Below, in pieces: positions 13,701 through 24,725 of a DNA stretch of 64,000 bases. The notes under the pieces are model-generated. The model made no database searches, had not been told where the DNA came from, and worked only from the letters and a program-made list of their open reading frames with translations. The position numbers and the translations under genes were made by a program. The DNA comes from Mytilus californianus (lineage: Eukaryota; Mollusca; Bivalvia; Mytilida; Mytilidae), in contig NW_026262659.1 of assembly GCF_021869535.1 (NCBI RefSeq), positions 7,130,001 through 7,194,000 on the forward strand. Reading direction: 5' to 3'. Numbering within the stretch: the stretch's first letter is position 1; the number at the start of each line of letters is the position of its first letter.

Positions 13701-16700
13701 ATCTTTTAGAATATCAATTTGGTGAATGTTTCAACTTCAGGACTTTTTTTATTGTCTGTACATGATGTTACTACCTATGTCCAATCCCCCCTTAGGACAG
13801 TCCAAATATAAGTAATATACATGTACTATCTATCATGTCAGTCGTAATATAAGTACACACATACTTACAATGGTCACTGATAAACAGTATGATAAGGTCA
13901 GGACTGTTAAACTGCATGGATAATAATAAATTAAACAAATATGTGCTACAGTTCATCAGTTATCAAATTTGGCATCACAATGTAGTTCAACTTTGATTTG
14001 AATTACATTGTTTTGTACTTGTAATAACAAAAATTTTGTACGTTAGTCATGTTACATGTAATACAAAATTGTATTTTCAGATGGAGGAAGTCTCAAGCCA
14101 AAGGAGAAGGGAAGTATGTCACCTACATTTGACCCAACGTCAGCATTTCTGGGTCCAAACTTATGGAGTAGTGCTGACTATACTGATGGGGACATAAGTT
14201 TAGAGTATATGGACTTAGATGAGTTTTTATCTGAGAATGGCATCCCTGTAGACCTCAATGAGGCCTCTAATGGTAGCAGTAGGTCTAAAGACAGCCAACT
14301 CTCTTCTCCCAAGGAGTCAGATTCTTCACCTACATCTACAGTCAACATAAAGGAGATTCAAAGTCCAGAAGAAGATGATTCAGATTCAGATGAGTCTATT
14401 GAAGAAGGTATTTAAATTAGTAACATTTGTGAACGTCATGTGACAGGAAAACATATCTTGAATGAATCTGGTCATGTGATTTTGCAGTTTAGCATTTGAC
14501 ATACAGTCTTATAAGGTATAAAGCTTGCTGCCTCCTTTCCTTAAAAATGCTTGCACATCAATATTGTATGAAAGGGTAGGTCATGTACATGTACACATAA
14601 TTACTTCCAAACACAATGACAAAGTAACATGTACATGAACGTCCACATGAATTTAAAATTGATACATATACATTTCGGTAGACCCTGAAAGTGTCAGAAA
14701 CAGACAAACGGGATATACAATAAGTAATGTGTATTTGTAACATGCTTAATGACCAACTGTGACAAAAAATATAGGATGCTATACATGTATAAATGTAATA
14801 CTACATGTATTTAAGATAAATACAGACTGACAACAGAAGGGATATTAATTTAATTCATTTGTGATTTGTCTCTGATCTTCAGTTGCTTTAAGTGGTAGCT
14901 AATCTAAATCATTAGGATAACAGGCTAGCTTTGTTGGCACAACAGTCCCATTGTTGTTTAATCTCATCATAAATCATAGGTTTTACAATTGAAAGACTGG
15001 AAAAAATATATGAGAGAAACATGATGAACATAGTCATCTTTTGTTTGCATGGTGGATTTCAATATTTCTTCACTTAAAAAAGTTGAATTTAAGATTTTAA
15101 CATTGGTTGCTATACAACTCCAACATGTCCAATGTTGAAAATCGAAAATAAAAATAACGAGTGGAAATATAAGAGTCTCTCACACCACAGTAGGAGAAAC
15201 ATTGTTATCATAGTCATATCTACAATGACATTTGTACTTTTCACACATAATATACAGGTATATATACATTTATTGATATAAATGGTTAAAAATCTACAGG
15301 CTGAAGAAAACAAACAAAATATTAAATCAATAAATCTGTTTCCATAGTAACACGTGATTTGCTGTGAATTTCAGAGACCATAAAAAAGGAAGATGTTGTA
15401 GAAAGTGCGTTAGATATAAACATTGAATTCAATGTCGCCGAACAAGATGTGATCTTATCAACGGTACCAGGTCAGTCTTATACTGAACCTTTACTCTTTC
15501 CTACATTGATTATCTGTAGCTAAAACAGTCCATAGAGTTGAAAGATATAGAAAGCTCAAAATACATACATATCTATATATACATACATGTACATGTGTTT
15601 ATTTTAGTTTATTGTAAATATGGATTTTTTTTGTACATGTCGTATTTGCACATTTTGCAATTTAAAATGAACAAAGTTACTTTTAATTAATGTATTGATT
15701 AGCATACAGATTTGTTTATATTGACCAAATCTTTTAAATCTAAGTTGGATTGTTTTAGCTTTCACTTTTGATTTAGCTAGCAATAATGAAGGATTACCAT
15801 CAAAGACAAAACTAAATAAATTAATTTAAATGATCCTTTCATTATTGTCAAATGATGACAATGTCTGAAAAAGAAACCATCTAGTACATTCATGTACATA
15901 TGTAGTATTGATTTACTAATTAGGTGTCTTTGTGGATGACAATGGTCTTTAGACAATGGTCTTTAACAGCTGATAAACATGTATGACTGAGTTATCTAAA
16001 AGATTTTTTACGGCCAAAAATGAAACACTAGTGTTTACAGTTATTCTGTGAAAAAGGGGTTGGTTAGGGTATCACTTTTATTTTATTTTTTATTTATACC
16101 CCCGCTTTAAAAAAGGGGGGGTATACTGTTTTACCTCCGTCAGTCCATCCGTCCGTCCCATGAATATTTTCGTCCCATTTTTCTCTCGAACTACTTGACA
16201 AGGATTTCTGAAATTTGGTTTCAGGGTTTATATAACTACGTTACACAGTGTGATGCGTTTTCAGATTCATCACTCAACAACTTCCTGTTTACCGAAATAT
16301 TTCGGCGGGGGTATCAGCAGTGAGCAGTAGCTCACAGTTTTATTTGTTTATCTTTTTGAGGGTTAAAAGTGATCCTACAATTACATTTGGCAATGTTTAC
16401 CATACATTTTGTACCTTAATAGTTGAAAGAAGAATTCATAAATCTAATAAATATAGTAACAACAAAACCTTTGACTTGAGATAAAAATATTTATTATCAG
16501 AAGTGCTCAATCTTTTTATATGGATTATGAAATGGAGGAATTTTGTTCACATGCACAACTTGCAAGCCAAGAAAAATAACTCAATTATTCTTTTTTCCTA
16601 GTTCAGGGTTTGGTGGTAAAATATAGGGTCGATTGGGTAACTGTAAACCCAGATTTTGTTTTTGTTCGCCATAGCATTTTTTTTTTTTTTATTATAAATG

Positions 16701-19700
16701 TTTCTATGTACCGGTATTTATTAAAATTTATATCCTAAGATAGATTTACCAATGATCATGATGATGTCTAATGTAAGATAGATTTACCAATGATCATCAT
16801 GATGTCTAATTTGAATTGATGTCATAATGTTTACCAGTCTGAAGTAGCCATGCATCTTTCTTTTTAAAAAGTACAAATGAAGCATAGGTTTAGAAAATCA
16901 ATTTAAAAAGGTTTCTTTTTGAGGCATGTTTCTATTAGATTGAGTAACTTCACAAAGCAAGATGCCGTTTGATTCTGTGGAATTATACAATTAATGTATG
17001 ATTCAGCAAAATGACATCTTGTCTGGTTGGAGGACAGCACGTTATTAGACTATAAAATTATGTTAACAAGATCATATTCCTATGTTGTAGTCATACAGAA
17101 TGAAGAAAGGCGTTCCCCTGTAGTAGAAATAGATTTTAGCGTTGATGAGGGGGAACAAGAATTGGTCAATGTCCCAGGTAAAAATTTTATTGACCAATAT
17201 ACTGGTCAAAATATTTTGCCTGGAAAAAGAGGAAGTTAAGATATATAAATATGCAAAAACTTCCATACGACATAAAATTGAAAGGCATTAATAGTCAATT
17301 TGCCAATTACCGACTTGATTCTGTTAGTACAGACTTTTAACACTTGTTGTTTCCATTTGCCAAATGTAGACTGGTTTTAAACTGGACAAAATGGGCTGCT
17401 GCTCATTCATAATGAAATGATAGTGATACATGTATATGGCGTTTTAATTGAAAAATAACTTAATATCAGTAGCACATAATGTGACATTATACAAAAATAA
17501 GGATATGTGGTATGATGGCCAATGAGACAAATATCAACCGAAGTTCAAATGAAGTGGATCAAAGTAACTACATTACAGTCACCGTATTGATGAATTTGCT
17601 CTTTCAGTTAGCTATTAATTTTCAAAGAAAAATTATGCCCATCCTAATGGAAACAACTTGTAAAAATGGATCTCTAATTGCAGGGTCAATAAATGAATTG
17701 GCAAATTGACTATTGACAATTTTTCTAAGACTTACCATGATTACAAGATGGTAGATTTTTGTAATTTCTCCTTTCCACAATCGGCATCCCACTTGTGTCC
17801 TGAAATTTCCCTTTTCCACCAAGGACACCCCTTAACCTGTCAACTCAATATAACTTTATATATTTTGTAATTTCCCCTTTTCCACTGTGGGCATCCCACT
17901 CCTGTCAACCCAAATTTAACATAAGATTTTAATTTCTCATTGTCCAGTTTGGGCATCCCACTCATGTAATTTAAAATTTAACATTAGATTTTGTAATTCC
18001 CCCTTTTCAAACATAGGAGTCCTACTCCTGTCAACTTAAATTTAACTTTAGATTTTGTAATTTCCTCTTTTCTGCTGTAGGAATCCCACTCCTGTCGGCT
18101 CAAATTTAACTTTAGATTTTGTTATTTCATCTTTTCAACTGTGGGCATCCCAGTCCTGTCAACTTAAATTTAATATTACATGTATATATTTTGTAATTTC
18201 CCCTTTTCCACTGTGGGCATCCTACTCCTGTCAACCCAAATTTAACATAAAATTTTATTTCTCATTGTCCACTTTGGGCATCCCACTCATGTAATTTAAA
18301 ATTTAACATTAAAATTTGTGATTTCCCCTTTTCAAACGTAGGAGTCCCACTCCTGTCAGCTGAAATTTAACTTTAGATTTTGTAATTTCCCCTTTTCCGC
18401 CGTGGGCATCCCACTCCTGTCAACTCAAATTTAACTTTAGATTTTGTTATTTCCCCTTTTCCACTGTTGGCATCCCAATCATAATTTAAAATGTAACATT
18501 AGATTTTGTAATTTCCCTTTTAAAGCGTAGGATTTCCACTCCTGTCAACTTAAATTTAACTTTAGATTTTGTATTTTCTCCTTTTCTACTGTAGGAATCC
18601 CACTCCTGTCAACTCAGTTTAACTTTATATATTTTGTAATTTCCCCTTTTCATCAATGGGCATCCCACTCCTGTTAACTCAAATTTAACATTAGATTTTG
18701 TAAATTTGCCTTTTCCACTGTGGGCATCCCACTTCTGTCAACTCAAATTTAACTTCAAATTTGTATTTTCCCCTTTTCCACCGTGGGCATCCCACTCCTG
18801 TTAACTCAAATTTAACTTAAGATTTTGTAATTTCTCCTTGTCTACTGTTGGCATCCCACTCCTGTCAACTTTGTAAATTTATCATTTATAGAGTTCAAAA
18901 TAAGTGAACCCTTTTTTATAATGTACATTTTTAGAACATATTTATATTTAACATGTTTTAAGGATGTGAGAAATGAACTGTTGCATTTGTAAATTTTGTG
19001 ACAAAAATGGATAAGAATTTGATATCAATGTATTTTAATTGTCTTTTACTTTGTCCATTCAACATCTCTAAAAACATCATACTATATAAAACATCATACT
19101 AACTTAAATATTTTGTGCATGACTTGATAACGTTCATATGATACAATAAAAGTACGGTTTTCAGCTTTATAACTTTAAGTTTTGACATGTTTTACATGTG
19201 AAGCAATATTATCAATATTATCAGTTACTAAGTACAAAATTAATATGTGTATAGATTTGAGCTGTTTACAAAAATCAATTTCAATAACTTTTAATATACA
19301 TGTATATGTTGTATGATTTTAGGAGAAGAAACATTTGATCCAAAAGCAAGAAAATTTTCAGAAGATGAGCTTAAACCACAGCCAATGATTAAGAAATCAC
19401 GAAAGGTGAGATAGCTTAAGATTTCTATTAATGTCCACACAGAATAGCTTAAGATTTCTATTAATGTCCACACAGAATAGCTTAAGATTTCTACTAATGT
19501 CCACACAGAATAGCTTAAGATTTCTATTAATGTCCACACAGAATAGCTTAAGATTTCTATTAATATCCACACAGAATAGCTTAAGATTTCTATTAATGTC
19601 CACACAGAATAGCTTAAGATTTCTATTAATGTCCACACAGAATAGCTTAAGATTTCTATTAATGTCCACACAGAATAGCTTAAGATTTCTATTAATGTCC

Positions 19701-22536
19701 ACACAGAATAGCTTAAGATTTCTATTAATGTCCACACAGAATAGCTTAAGATTTCTGTAAATGTCCACACAGAATAGCTTAAGATTTCTACTAATGTCCA
19801 CACAGAATAGCTTAAGATTTCTACTAATGTCCACACAGAATAGCTTAAGATTTCTATTAATGTCCACACAGAATAGCTTAAGATTTCTATTTATGTCCAC
19901 ACAGAATAGCTTAAGATTTCTATTAATGTCCACACAGAATAGCTTAAGATTTCTATTAATGTCCACACAGAATAGCTTAAGATTTCTATTAATGTCCACA
20001 CAGAATAGCTTAAGATTTCTATTAATGTCCACACAGAATAGCTTAAGATTTCTATTAATGTCCACACAGAATAGCTTAAGATTTCTATTAATGTCCCCAC
20101 AGAATAGCTCATGTTTTCTTTTAATCGATGGATAAACAGATAATTTCACTCCTCAGATGTCATACAACAATGGATGGTGTCAATACAAATATTGGACACA
20201 GTTTTCCAAGAAGTCATATGTTCATGAACCAACACATGACTTTCATATATCACAAAGAATGAATATATGTTATTCTCTGGTTGACCTAGTCATATGTTTC
20301 AAGGTCTGTAATGAAGGTCAAAGATCAACAGTACTACATTTCTCAAGAAGGAAAGAAACTGATATTTTCTGGTTCTTGTTTGATAAAAGAAAACATATCT
20401 GGAGCCGGTTTCACAAAAAAACTTACGACTAAGATTGGTCGTAAGTATACTGAATTGTTCATGACTTAACGATCAATCTTAGTCGTAAGTTTTTTTGTTA
20501 AACCAACTTTAGCACTTTAATACAAAATAGACTAGTCTTTAAGCAAGGATATACATCAAGATGATAAATGACTTGATTTTTACCCAAAATTACCATCAGA
20601 TATTTCTTTGGGGATCAACTGATATACATTCTTATTACAATGACGCTTTTGTCATTATGATTAAACAGCTGTACATTGTCATAGCAACAGCTGATGACTC
20701 ATACACAGTTATCCTAGTTACCACCTTATACAAAACATTGCTTGATAGAATGGTACACAGGTTTAAATATATCGTAGGAAATAAGTTTTCCTTGACATTC
20801 AATGATTTACATCAAATATAATTTTTGTCCAAGAAGTTGTACTGCAGTGAAATGGAATTTAGAGCAATGAATGCTAGATTATTGATTTGAGGGCCACTGA
20901 TGAGTCTTGAGCATGTTGAGTCTACAAACCACATGTCTTACACACTAATACAAACCACATGCCTAACACACTTATACAAACCACATGTCTTACACACTAA
21001 TACAAACCACATGTCTTACACACTAATACAAACCACATGTCTTACACAGTAATACAAAATACAAACAACATGTCTTACACACTAATACAAACCACATGTC
21101 TTACACACTAATACAAACCACATGTCTTACACAGTAATACAAAATACAAACAACATGTCTTACACACTAATACAAACCACATGTCTTACACACTAATACA
21201 AAATACAAACCACATGCCTAACACACTAATACAAACCACATGCCTAACACACTAATTATAAGATTTTTGTACCAAAATTATCTTATGGTATCTCTAGCAC
21301 AATTTTAAAAGTACAGTAAAGACAAAAAGAGACTTAAAAAATCCCTGTTTAAAAGAAGAGTAACTCGCTTTATAATTCATGTTGTTCAAAATGCATCTAT
21401 TTTGTTTATGATACAAATTCAAGTCGGAGAATTACTGATGAAAGGTGAAAAACTTGATTACATTTTTAAGGTTTATCTTGACTGTTTTAAACGTTTTCCT
21501 CATTTTTATATATATACATATTTTATACGCTTTAATGATTGACAATTTAATCAATATTCTGGTTGAAATAATTAAACCACTATCTAGAAGTGGTGGCTAT
21601 CTATTGCAATCAAACTGTCCGTCCGACAGGTGTTTTCATCACACCTTTCTCATGTTTCTTGAGTCTACAATTATTTAACTATACACAAAAGGTATATGTT
21701 ACCTGACATTTGTTAATCATGACACATACATTTCACACCTTGCAACAGGTTTAACTTTCTTTTCCGTCATTGATAATTATACTCCATGCATAAAGATGCA
21801 TGCAAGATGGCTCTATTGAACATGTAGTGGGATTTGTTAGAATAAAATTACAAAATATCATAAACATTTACATATGAATGGTAGTAGCCATATTTACAGA
21901 CCATTAATGAAATATTCAATGATGCGGCTAAAGAAATTCTACATGTTCTAAGAGATCAATTTTAAATTGCCTAAGAGAAATATATGAATAAAATATTGTT
22001 TAGGTACTTACTTTTATAACTTAGGGAATTTAACAAAAGCAAATATGGTCTGTAGTCAATTATGAGCCCATTTTCCACCAGTGACCAAAGGTTGTGTAAA
22101 CAACTATTAGGCACAGTACTGTATTCAACAATGAGCAAAACCATATTGTAAGCTTGATAAAACCCCAACATAACAAAGTATGAAAAAAATCAAAAATTGA
22201 CTATTATAACCAATCGGTGCATGGGAACAGTAAGGTAGATTCTCTCTGTTGATGCAGAGTCCTAATTGAATTTTATTTTATTTTTAATTTTAGGTGTTTG
22301 TTCCTGACGAACAAAAAGATGACAAATACTGGTGTCGTAGGAAGAAGAACAACGTAGCAGCTAAACGCTCAAGAGACGCGCGACGTGTGAAGGAAAATCA
22401 AATAGCCATGCGAGCATGTTACTTAGAGAAATGTAATAATACACTGACAGCCGAAGTTCAAAAACTCAAGAAAGAAAATGCACAGTTAAAGAAGTCTCTA
22501 GAAGATGCCCAGCAAAAACTGAATTCCACATCATGA
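7642..22536 (+). CDS. HLF/TEF/Pdp1-like: PAR bZIP transcription factor (HLF/TEF/DBP/Pdp1 family), six coding exons
   Basis: Join: 7642-7732, 14081-14407, 15375-15470, 17091-17177, 19323-19405, 22294-22536. That is 927 nt or 308 residues if every exon is used, and 276 or 279 residues if one of exons 3 and 4 is skipped. The N-terminal SLKELLENP motif is followed by the PAR region with [16 protein letters not shown] and a Ser/acidic stretch. Next come the VPG segment, [20 protein letters not shown], the basic region [15 protein letters not shown], and a zipper with four leucines in heptads. These are the family's domains in the right order, at close to the usual length. The family binds D-box DNA (TTAYGTAA-like) as dimers in the nucleus and acts in circadian output, metabolism and development. 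The start is chosen because an in-frame stop lies five codons upstream. All junctions are GT-AG with matching phases. Introns are loaded with transposons and minisatellites. Whether it is closer to HLF, TEF or Pdp1 cannot be decided by eye. Confidence 0.95.
8585..9165 (+). repeat. Three tandem ~200-bp units of a bivalve dispersed repeat
   Basis: The phrases cactctgtggtt (with variants), actatcctggattt and accaaacttggacagaagct recur near 8610, 8798 and 9005. Copies of ttgttgagcctgcgactt lie before (8532) and after (9133) the units. This is an internal tandem core flanked by a short direct repeat, typical of mollusc hairpin/pearl-like elements. Confidence 0.8.
9428..9996 (+). mobile_element. 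Hairpin-ended element with tandem core (family 5)
   Basis: The 5' end is a hairpin starting atgcccccgc (9428-9437) and closing gagggggcat, followed by accttgtccatcc. The core is three ~160-bp units with ttcagtttgcctcaa and aaatgttatgaaact. The 3' end has gcggggccat (9966-9975), nearly complementary to the 5' tip, then the hairpin gtgtcccatggacac (9981-9995). The same family lies inverted at 40549-41127. The structure fits Helentron-associated non-autonomous elements; no transposase is encoded. Confidence 0.75.
10324..10645. repeat. 161-bp tandem duplication
   Basis: Two nearly identical adjacent copies begin ccattcaggcttatgcccta at 10324 and 10485. The few differences imply a fairly recent duplication. 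No coding content is seen. Confidence 0.85.
10802..11752 (+). mobile_element. Hairpin-ended element with tandem core (family 2)
   Basis: The 5' tip atacgcccg (10804-10812) forms a hairpin with cgggacgta, then gtccgtctgtccgtccg. The core is four ~170-bp units with ctttggtgaattgttt and gagctcccttt. The 3' module ends with cgggcgtat (11717-11725), the exact complement of the 5' tip, then agctgcgctcagcgaagcag. The same 3' module recurs near 13.7, 28.9, 31.2, 43.7 and 61.5 kb. Confidence 0.75.
11835..12275. repeat. ~27-bp minisatellite
   Basis: Diverged copies of a unit around gttctgtggatcagcagctc. The 65-aa open frame inside it is just the repeat translated. Confidence 0.85.
12280..12405. repeat. 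~16-bp minisatellite
   Basis: About seven copies of a short unit around cccattagtccgacac, with substitutions. Confidence 0.85.
13144..13290. mobile_element. Single diverged core unit of the 59-60 kb element
   Basis: Contains aactctttttaaaaataactgatc and caagacattgctgatac in the same order as the tandem units at 59.3-60.3 kb. It is an isolated fragment. Confidence 0.6.
13500..13705 (+). mobile_element. Orphan 3' module of hairpin-ended elements
   Basis: Carries the conserved tail cccaactgttcagggttgga, then a degraded gtgggcatat and agctgcgctcagcgaagcag. It has lost its 5' half, or is a solo 3' end. Confidence 0.7.
14081..14407 (+). CDS. bZIP gene coding exon 2 (PAR domain)
   Basis: Acceptor gtattttcag, donor gaagaag|gtattt, phase 1 to phase 1. 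Starts [19 protein letters not shown] and holds the PAR core [17 protein letters not shown] long Ser/Asp/Glu-rich stretch ending [10 protein letters not shown] follows, likely the activation region. Reading past the donor meets TAA within three codons. Confidence 0.93.
14408..15374 (+). other. bZIP intron 2, no feature
   Basis: AT-rich, with many tacatgtacat-like runs. A CACGTG lies at 15351-15356, just before the exon 3 acceptor, but alone it means little. I see no exon or defined repeat. Confidence 0.6.
15375..15470 (+). CDS. bZIP gene coding exon 3 (VPG segment, version A)
   Basis: Acceptor tttcag, donor accag|gtcagt, 96 nt, phase 1-1, so skipping it keeps the frame. It encodes [16 protein letters not shown], then [17 protein letters not shown]. 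The last part corresponds to the V-x-V-x-F...DLxLSSVPG segment of vertebrate PAR proteins. Exon 4 encodes a paralogous version. Confidence 0.88.
15471..17090 (+). other. bZIP intron 3
   Basis: Contains the compact transposon at 16095-16340 and a direct duplication of a ~45-bp segment with agatagatttaccaatgatc (near 16739 and 16782). It is otherwise AT-rich and featureless. Confidence 0.7.
16095..16340 (+). mobile_element. Compact hairpin-ended element (family 1)
   Basis: The 5' tip atacccccgc (16096-16105) folds with gggggggtat, followed by cagtccatccgtccgtcc. The 3' motif gcgggggtat (16305-16314) is the exact 10-base complement of the 5' tip. A hairpin gtgagcagtagctcac (16320-16335) closes the element. 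At ~245 bp it is the smallest complete example here and has one unit instead of a tandem core. Confidence 0.78.
17091..17177 (+). CDS. bZIP gene coding exon 4 (VPG segment, version B)
   Basis: Acceptor tatgttgtag, donor cccag|gtaaaa, 87 nt, phase 1-1. It encodes [13 protein letters not shown], then [17 protein letters not shown]. Its last 17 residues align without gaps to those of exon 3, with 8 identities including the final VPG. The next possible AG, at 17098, would put a stop in frame, so 17090/17091 is the only workable acceptor. Confidence 0.8.
17178..19322 (+). other. bZIP intron 4
   Basis: Holds a dispersed repeat fragment at 17495-17565 (gtggtatgatggccaatgag) and the large minisatellite at 17725-18875. 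The end, 18876-19322, is AT-rich with no feature. Confidence 0.75.
17725..18875. repeat. ~62-bp minisatellite
   Basis: About 18 diverged copies of a unit with gtaatttccccttttccact, gggcatcccactcctgtcaa and ctcaaatttaac. Divergence is high, so the array is old. Confidence 0.9.
19323..19405 (+). CDS. bZIP gene coding exon 5
   Basis: Acceptor gattttag, donor cgaaag|gtgaga, phase 1 to phase 0. It encodes [20 protein letters not shown], then PMIKKSRK, the highly conserved fork region just before the basic domain. Confidence 0.93.
19411..20130. repeat. 33-bp minisatellite directly behind the exon 5 donor
   Basis: About 21 nearly identical copies of a unit with cttaagatttctattaatgt. The array starts within ten bases of the 5' splice site of exon 5. 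Because 33 is a multiple of three and the unit has no stop in several frames, it gives 11-residue repeat open frames on both strands ([33 protein letters not shown]). None is likely to be a gene. The array is young, judging by its homogeneity. Confidence 0.95.
20405..20506. mobile_element. ~100-bp MITE-like inverted repeat
   Basis: The arms aaaaaaacttacgactaaga(ttg) and (caa)tcttagtcgtaagttttttt match over 23 bases. They sit inside weaker outer arms ccggtttcac / gttaaacc. It is a small non-autonomous hairpin element in intron 5. Confidence 0.85.
20507..20904. other. bZIP intron 5, no feature
   Basis: Short open frames only, with no recognisable product and no splice-site support. Confidence 0.5.
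20905..21262. repeat. 26-bp minisatellite
   Basis: About 13 copies of a unit with accacatgtcttacacacta. Some copies are 8-10 bp longer because acaaaat is repeated. Confidence 0.9.
21263..22293 (+). other. bZIP intron 5, distal part
   Basis: AT-rich. It ends with a T-rich tract and ttttag at 22293, the acceptor of the last exon. I see no other feature. Confidence 0.6.
22294..22536 (+). CDS. bZIP gene coding exon 6 (basic region and leucine zipper)
   Basis: Phase 0 entry at [13 protein letters not shown]. The basic region [15 protein letters not shown] has the invariant N-x-x-A-A-x-x-S-R pattern. The extension [10 protein letters not shown] is typical of the PAR family. Zipper leucines come at seven-residue steps ([28 protein letters not shown]). 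The C-terminus is short (KLNSTS, TGA at 22534-22536) and lacks the KYE...GPL tail of vertebrate members. A cysteine follows the conserved YW, where relatives I recall have Ala or Thr, and another lies in the zipper. Confidence 0.97.
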   Translation: MFVPDEQKDDKYWCRRKKNNVAAKRSRDARRVKENQIAMRACYLEKCNNTLTAEVQKLKKENAQLKKSLEDAQQKLNSTS

Positions 22537-24725
22537 AGACGTTTTAATACATTGATCATTAACTGCAGCAGACATTATCATGATTAATATTTCAATGGGC
22601 ATTCCTGTTCAATGTTTAATTTCATATATTGAACAGATTGTATAATAGGCTAACAGTTCTTTGGTTAAAAAAAATATATGTCTGTTTTCTGCCTCCAGTA
22701 AATAGTGTTGGTCGGTTATTGTTCTTTTTTTTTTTGACATAATTTTTTTTTTTGCACAGCCAAATCTGAAAAATTACATGTTTTCTACAAATCTGATCAG
22801 GATTTACACAAATCGTTCGGTTATTGGCTTATGGAAGGTGGTTTATTTGTAATTTCCAATGTTATGACAACCTTCTTCACTTGATTCAAGTCAATCTTAT
22901 TACAAATTTTACTGAATAATCCACCAGAAATAGGATTCAATGTCTACTGAAATGACTCAAAACTTTATTTCTTGAATAATATTTTGGAGAGGTAATAAAA
23001 TCTTCAGGTTTCAGTTGGTTGAGAGGCAGGAAACACATATTTTGTTTGGCCTGACAGCTAGTATAGGTTAACAGTACTACCTTGATTGTATACCTTTCAC
23101 CCTTAGTCATGCATCGTTATTGCCATTAATTTTCGAAAAAATGAACAAATCTGAAAAAGAGGCCAGATTAAGATTTAAATAAAATTCATTTCATAACTAA
23201 TCTAATATTAACAATATTTCATATTTTAGGCTGTATAATAGGGCTTTGTTGACTTTGTAACTTGCTTTCAAAATCTGACACATTATTTGCAATTTTAGAA
23301 CTATTTTGCTTTTTTTTTTTATATAAAAAAACGTGGAAATTTGATAGTCAAAATCTAGAATATAATAGGTCAAAAGTTTTATAGAGTATATTGTATTTAT
23401 GTAATGTATTGTAAATTTATAAGTTAAGTGTAATGCTTATAAAGTAACTTGGTTCAGATTACATTCTTTAAAGGTTCCTTTTGTCAGAAGTTAGTGTACT
23501 GATTATAAGTTTACTTTGTTCAGACCTCATTATATTAGGTTATTTATTCCAATAATGAACACTTCAATAATCTGTCTATCCCCCTCACATTTGTTTTTCA
23601 GTTAAATTTTTAGAATGTATATCATTAATTTATATATTTAAATTAAATTTCCAAACATTTGGTATACACCCCCCTTTTTTTTCCTTTTTTATACAAAAAT
23701 TGTCAGTAAGGAATTGAAAGAGAAGGTTATTACTGTAAAAGATTTTATTGAATCATTTACAAATTTTGAAATAAAAATCTCACTTCATTTCTTTTATTGT
23801 GGAATATAAAGTGTTGACATATACGGGTATTTTTTTTATATTTCATTTGAAAATCATGGACAGCTAGATTTTTTTTAGAAAGATTTTATATTGTTATATT
23901 TTATTTCTCTTAATTTAAGGAAATTATTATGACATTGCTTCCTATCATATATTTTAGATAGATTCCGTTAGACTTTTTTCTTTTCCTCTATTCCTATATG
24001 CCTGTTAGTTACCAAAAAGTACCAGAGCATAGAGATTTATCTATTAACCTGTTACCGTGGAAACTTATAGGAAAGTATCCTAAATATTTTAACAATGAAT
24101 GTTTAATGTTTAATTGTATATAAAATTAATCTTTTTGTCTACATTTTCATTTATGTAAAAACATTTATGATTCATTATTTTTTCTTCATTTTCATCATGT
24201 CTTCATTGTAATTTTTTGTTATTTTATGACATAGTGTTCATTTTCTTACTGCCTAACACAATGTTTTCTTTCTTTATAACTATAGTCTATGGTTTAAATC
24301 ATGAACTCATAACAAAAGAAATAATATTGAAACAGTTTTTCATTTGAGAATTTGTATAACTATTTGTTCTGAAGATAAAATTGGAGAAGCTATATATCTA
24401 TGGGTTCTGAGAACATGAAAGTATTTAAATTCAGAAGTCTTCAGTGGTAGTTTATATATATGATTTGATCATTTTGAAGAAAAATTGAAAATAAAAATTA
24501 AAAAAAAAATTAAAAAAAATCGAAAATAAACTAAAAAAAATATAAAAAATTAAAAACAATATAAAAAAATATATAAAAAAAGAAAAAAGACTTAAAAAAA
24601 AAAAAAAGCAAGTGATATTTTGAAAAATAAAGCATGTACTTTTGTTAGCTTAAAGTTAGTAGAAGATAGATTTTTAAACTGTTTGTGATGTATTGAAAAC
24701 AAATAAAGTTTGGTTAAGGTCTGGA
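22537..24725 (+). other. Probable 3' UTR of the bZIP gene
   Basis: An unbroken AT-rich stretch with poly(A) signals AATAAA at 23770-23775, 24626-24631 and 24702-24707. The last is the most natural end. An A-rich low-complexity block lies at 24480-24610. The length is inferred; no transcript evidence is available. Confidence 0.5.

Larger units (their letters stand above)
7733..14080 (+). other. bZIP intron 1 (6.3 kb)
   Basis: Runs from gtaagagt to gtattttcag. It is packed with repeats, listed separately at 8585-9165, 9428-9996, 10324-10645, 10802-11752, 11835-12275, 12280-12405, 13144-13290 and 13500-13705. Between them (for example 7740-8520, 12406-13140 and 13706-14080) I see only AT-rich DNA. 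Confidence 0.85.

Noticed and set aside
19397..20149. 250-aa minus-strand and 109/124-aa plus-strand open frames (possible repeat protein)
   Set aside because: They are read-through of a 33-bp tandem repeat open on both strands, with no splice or start context.
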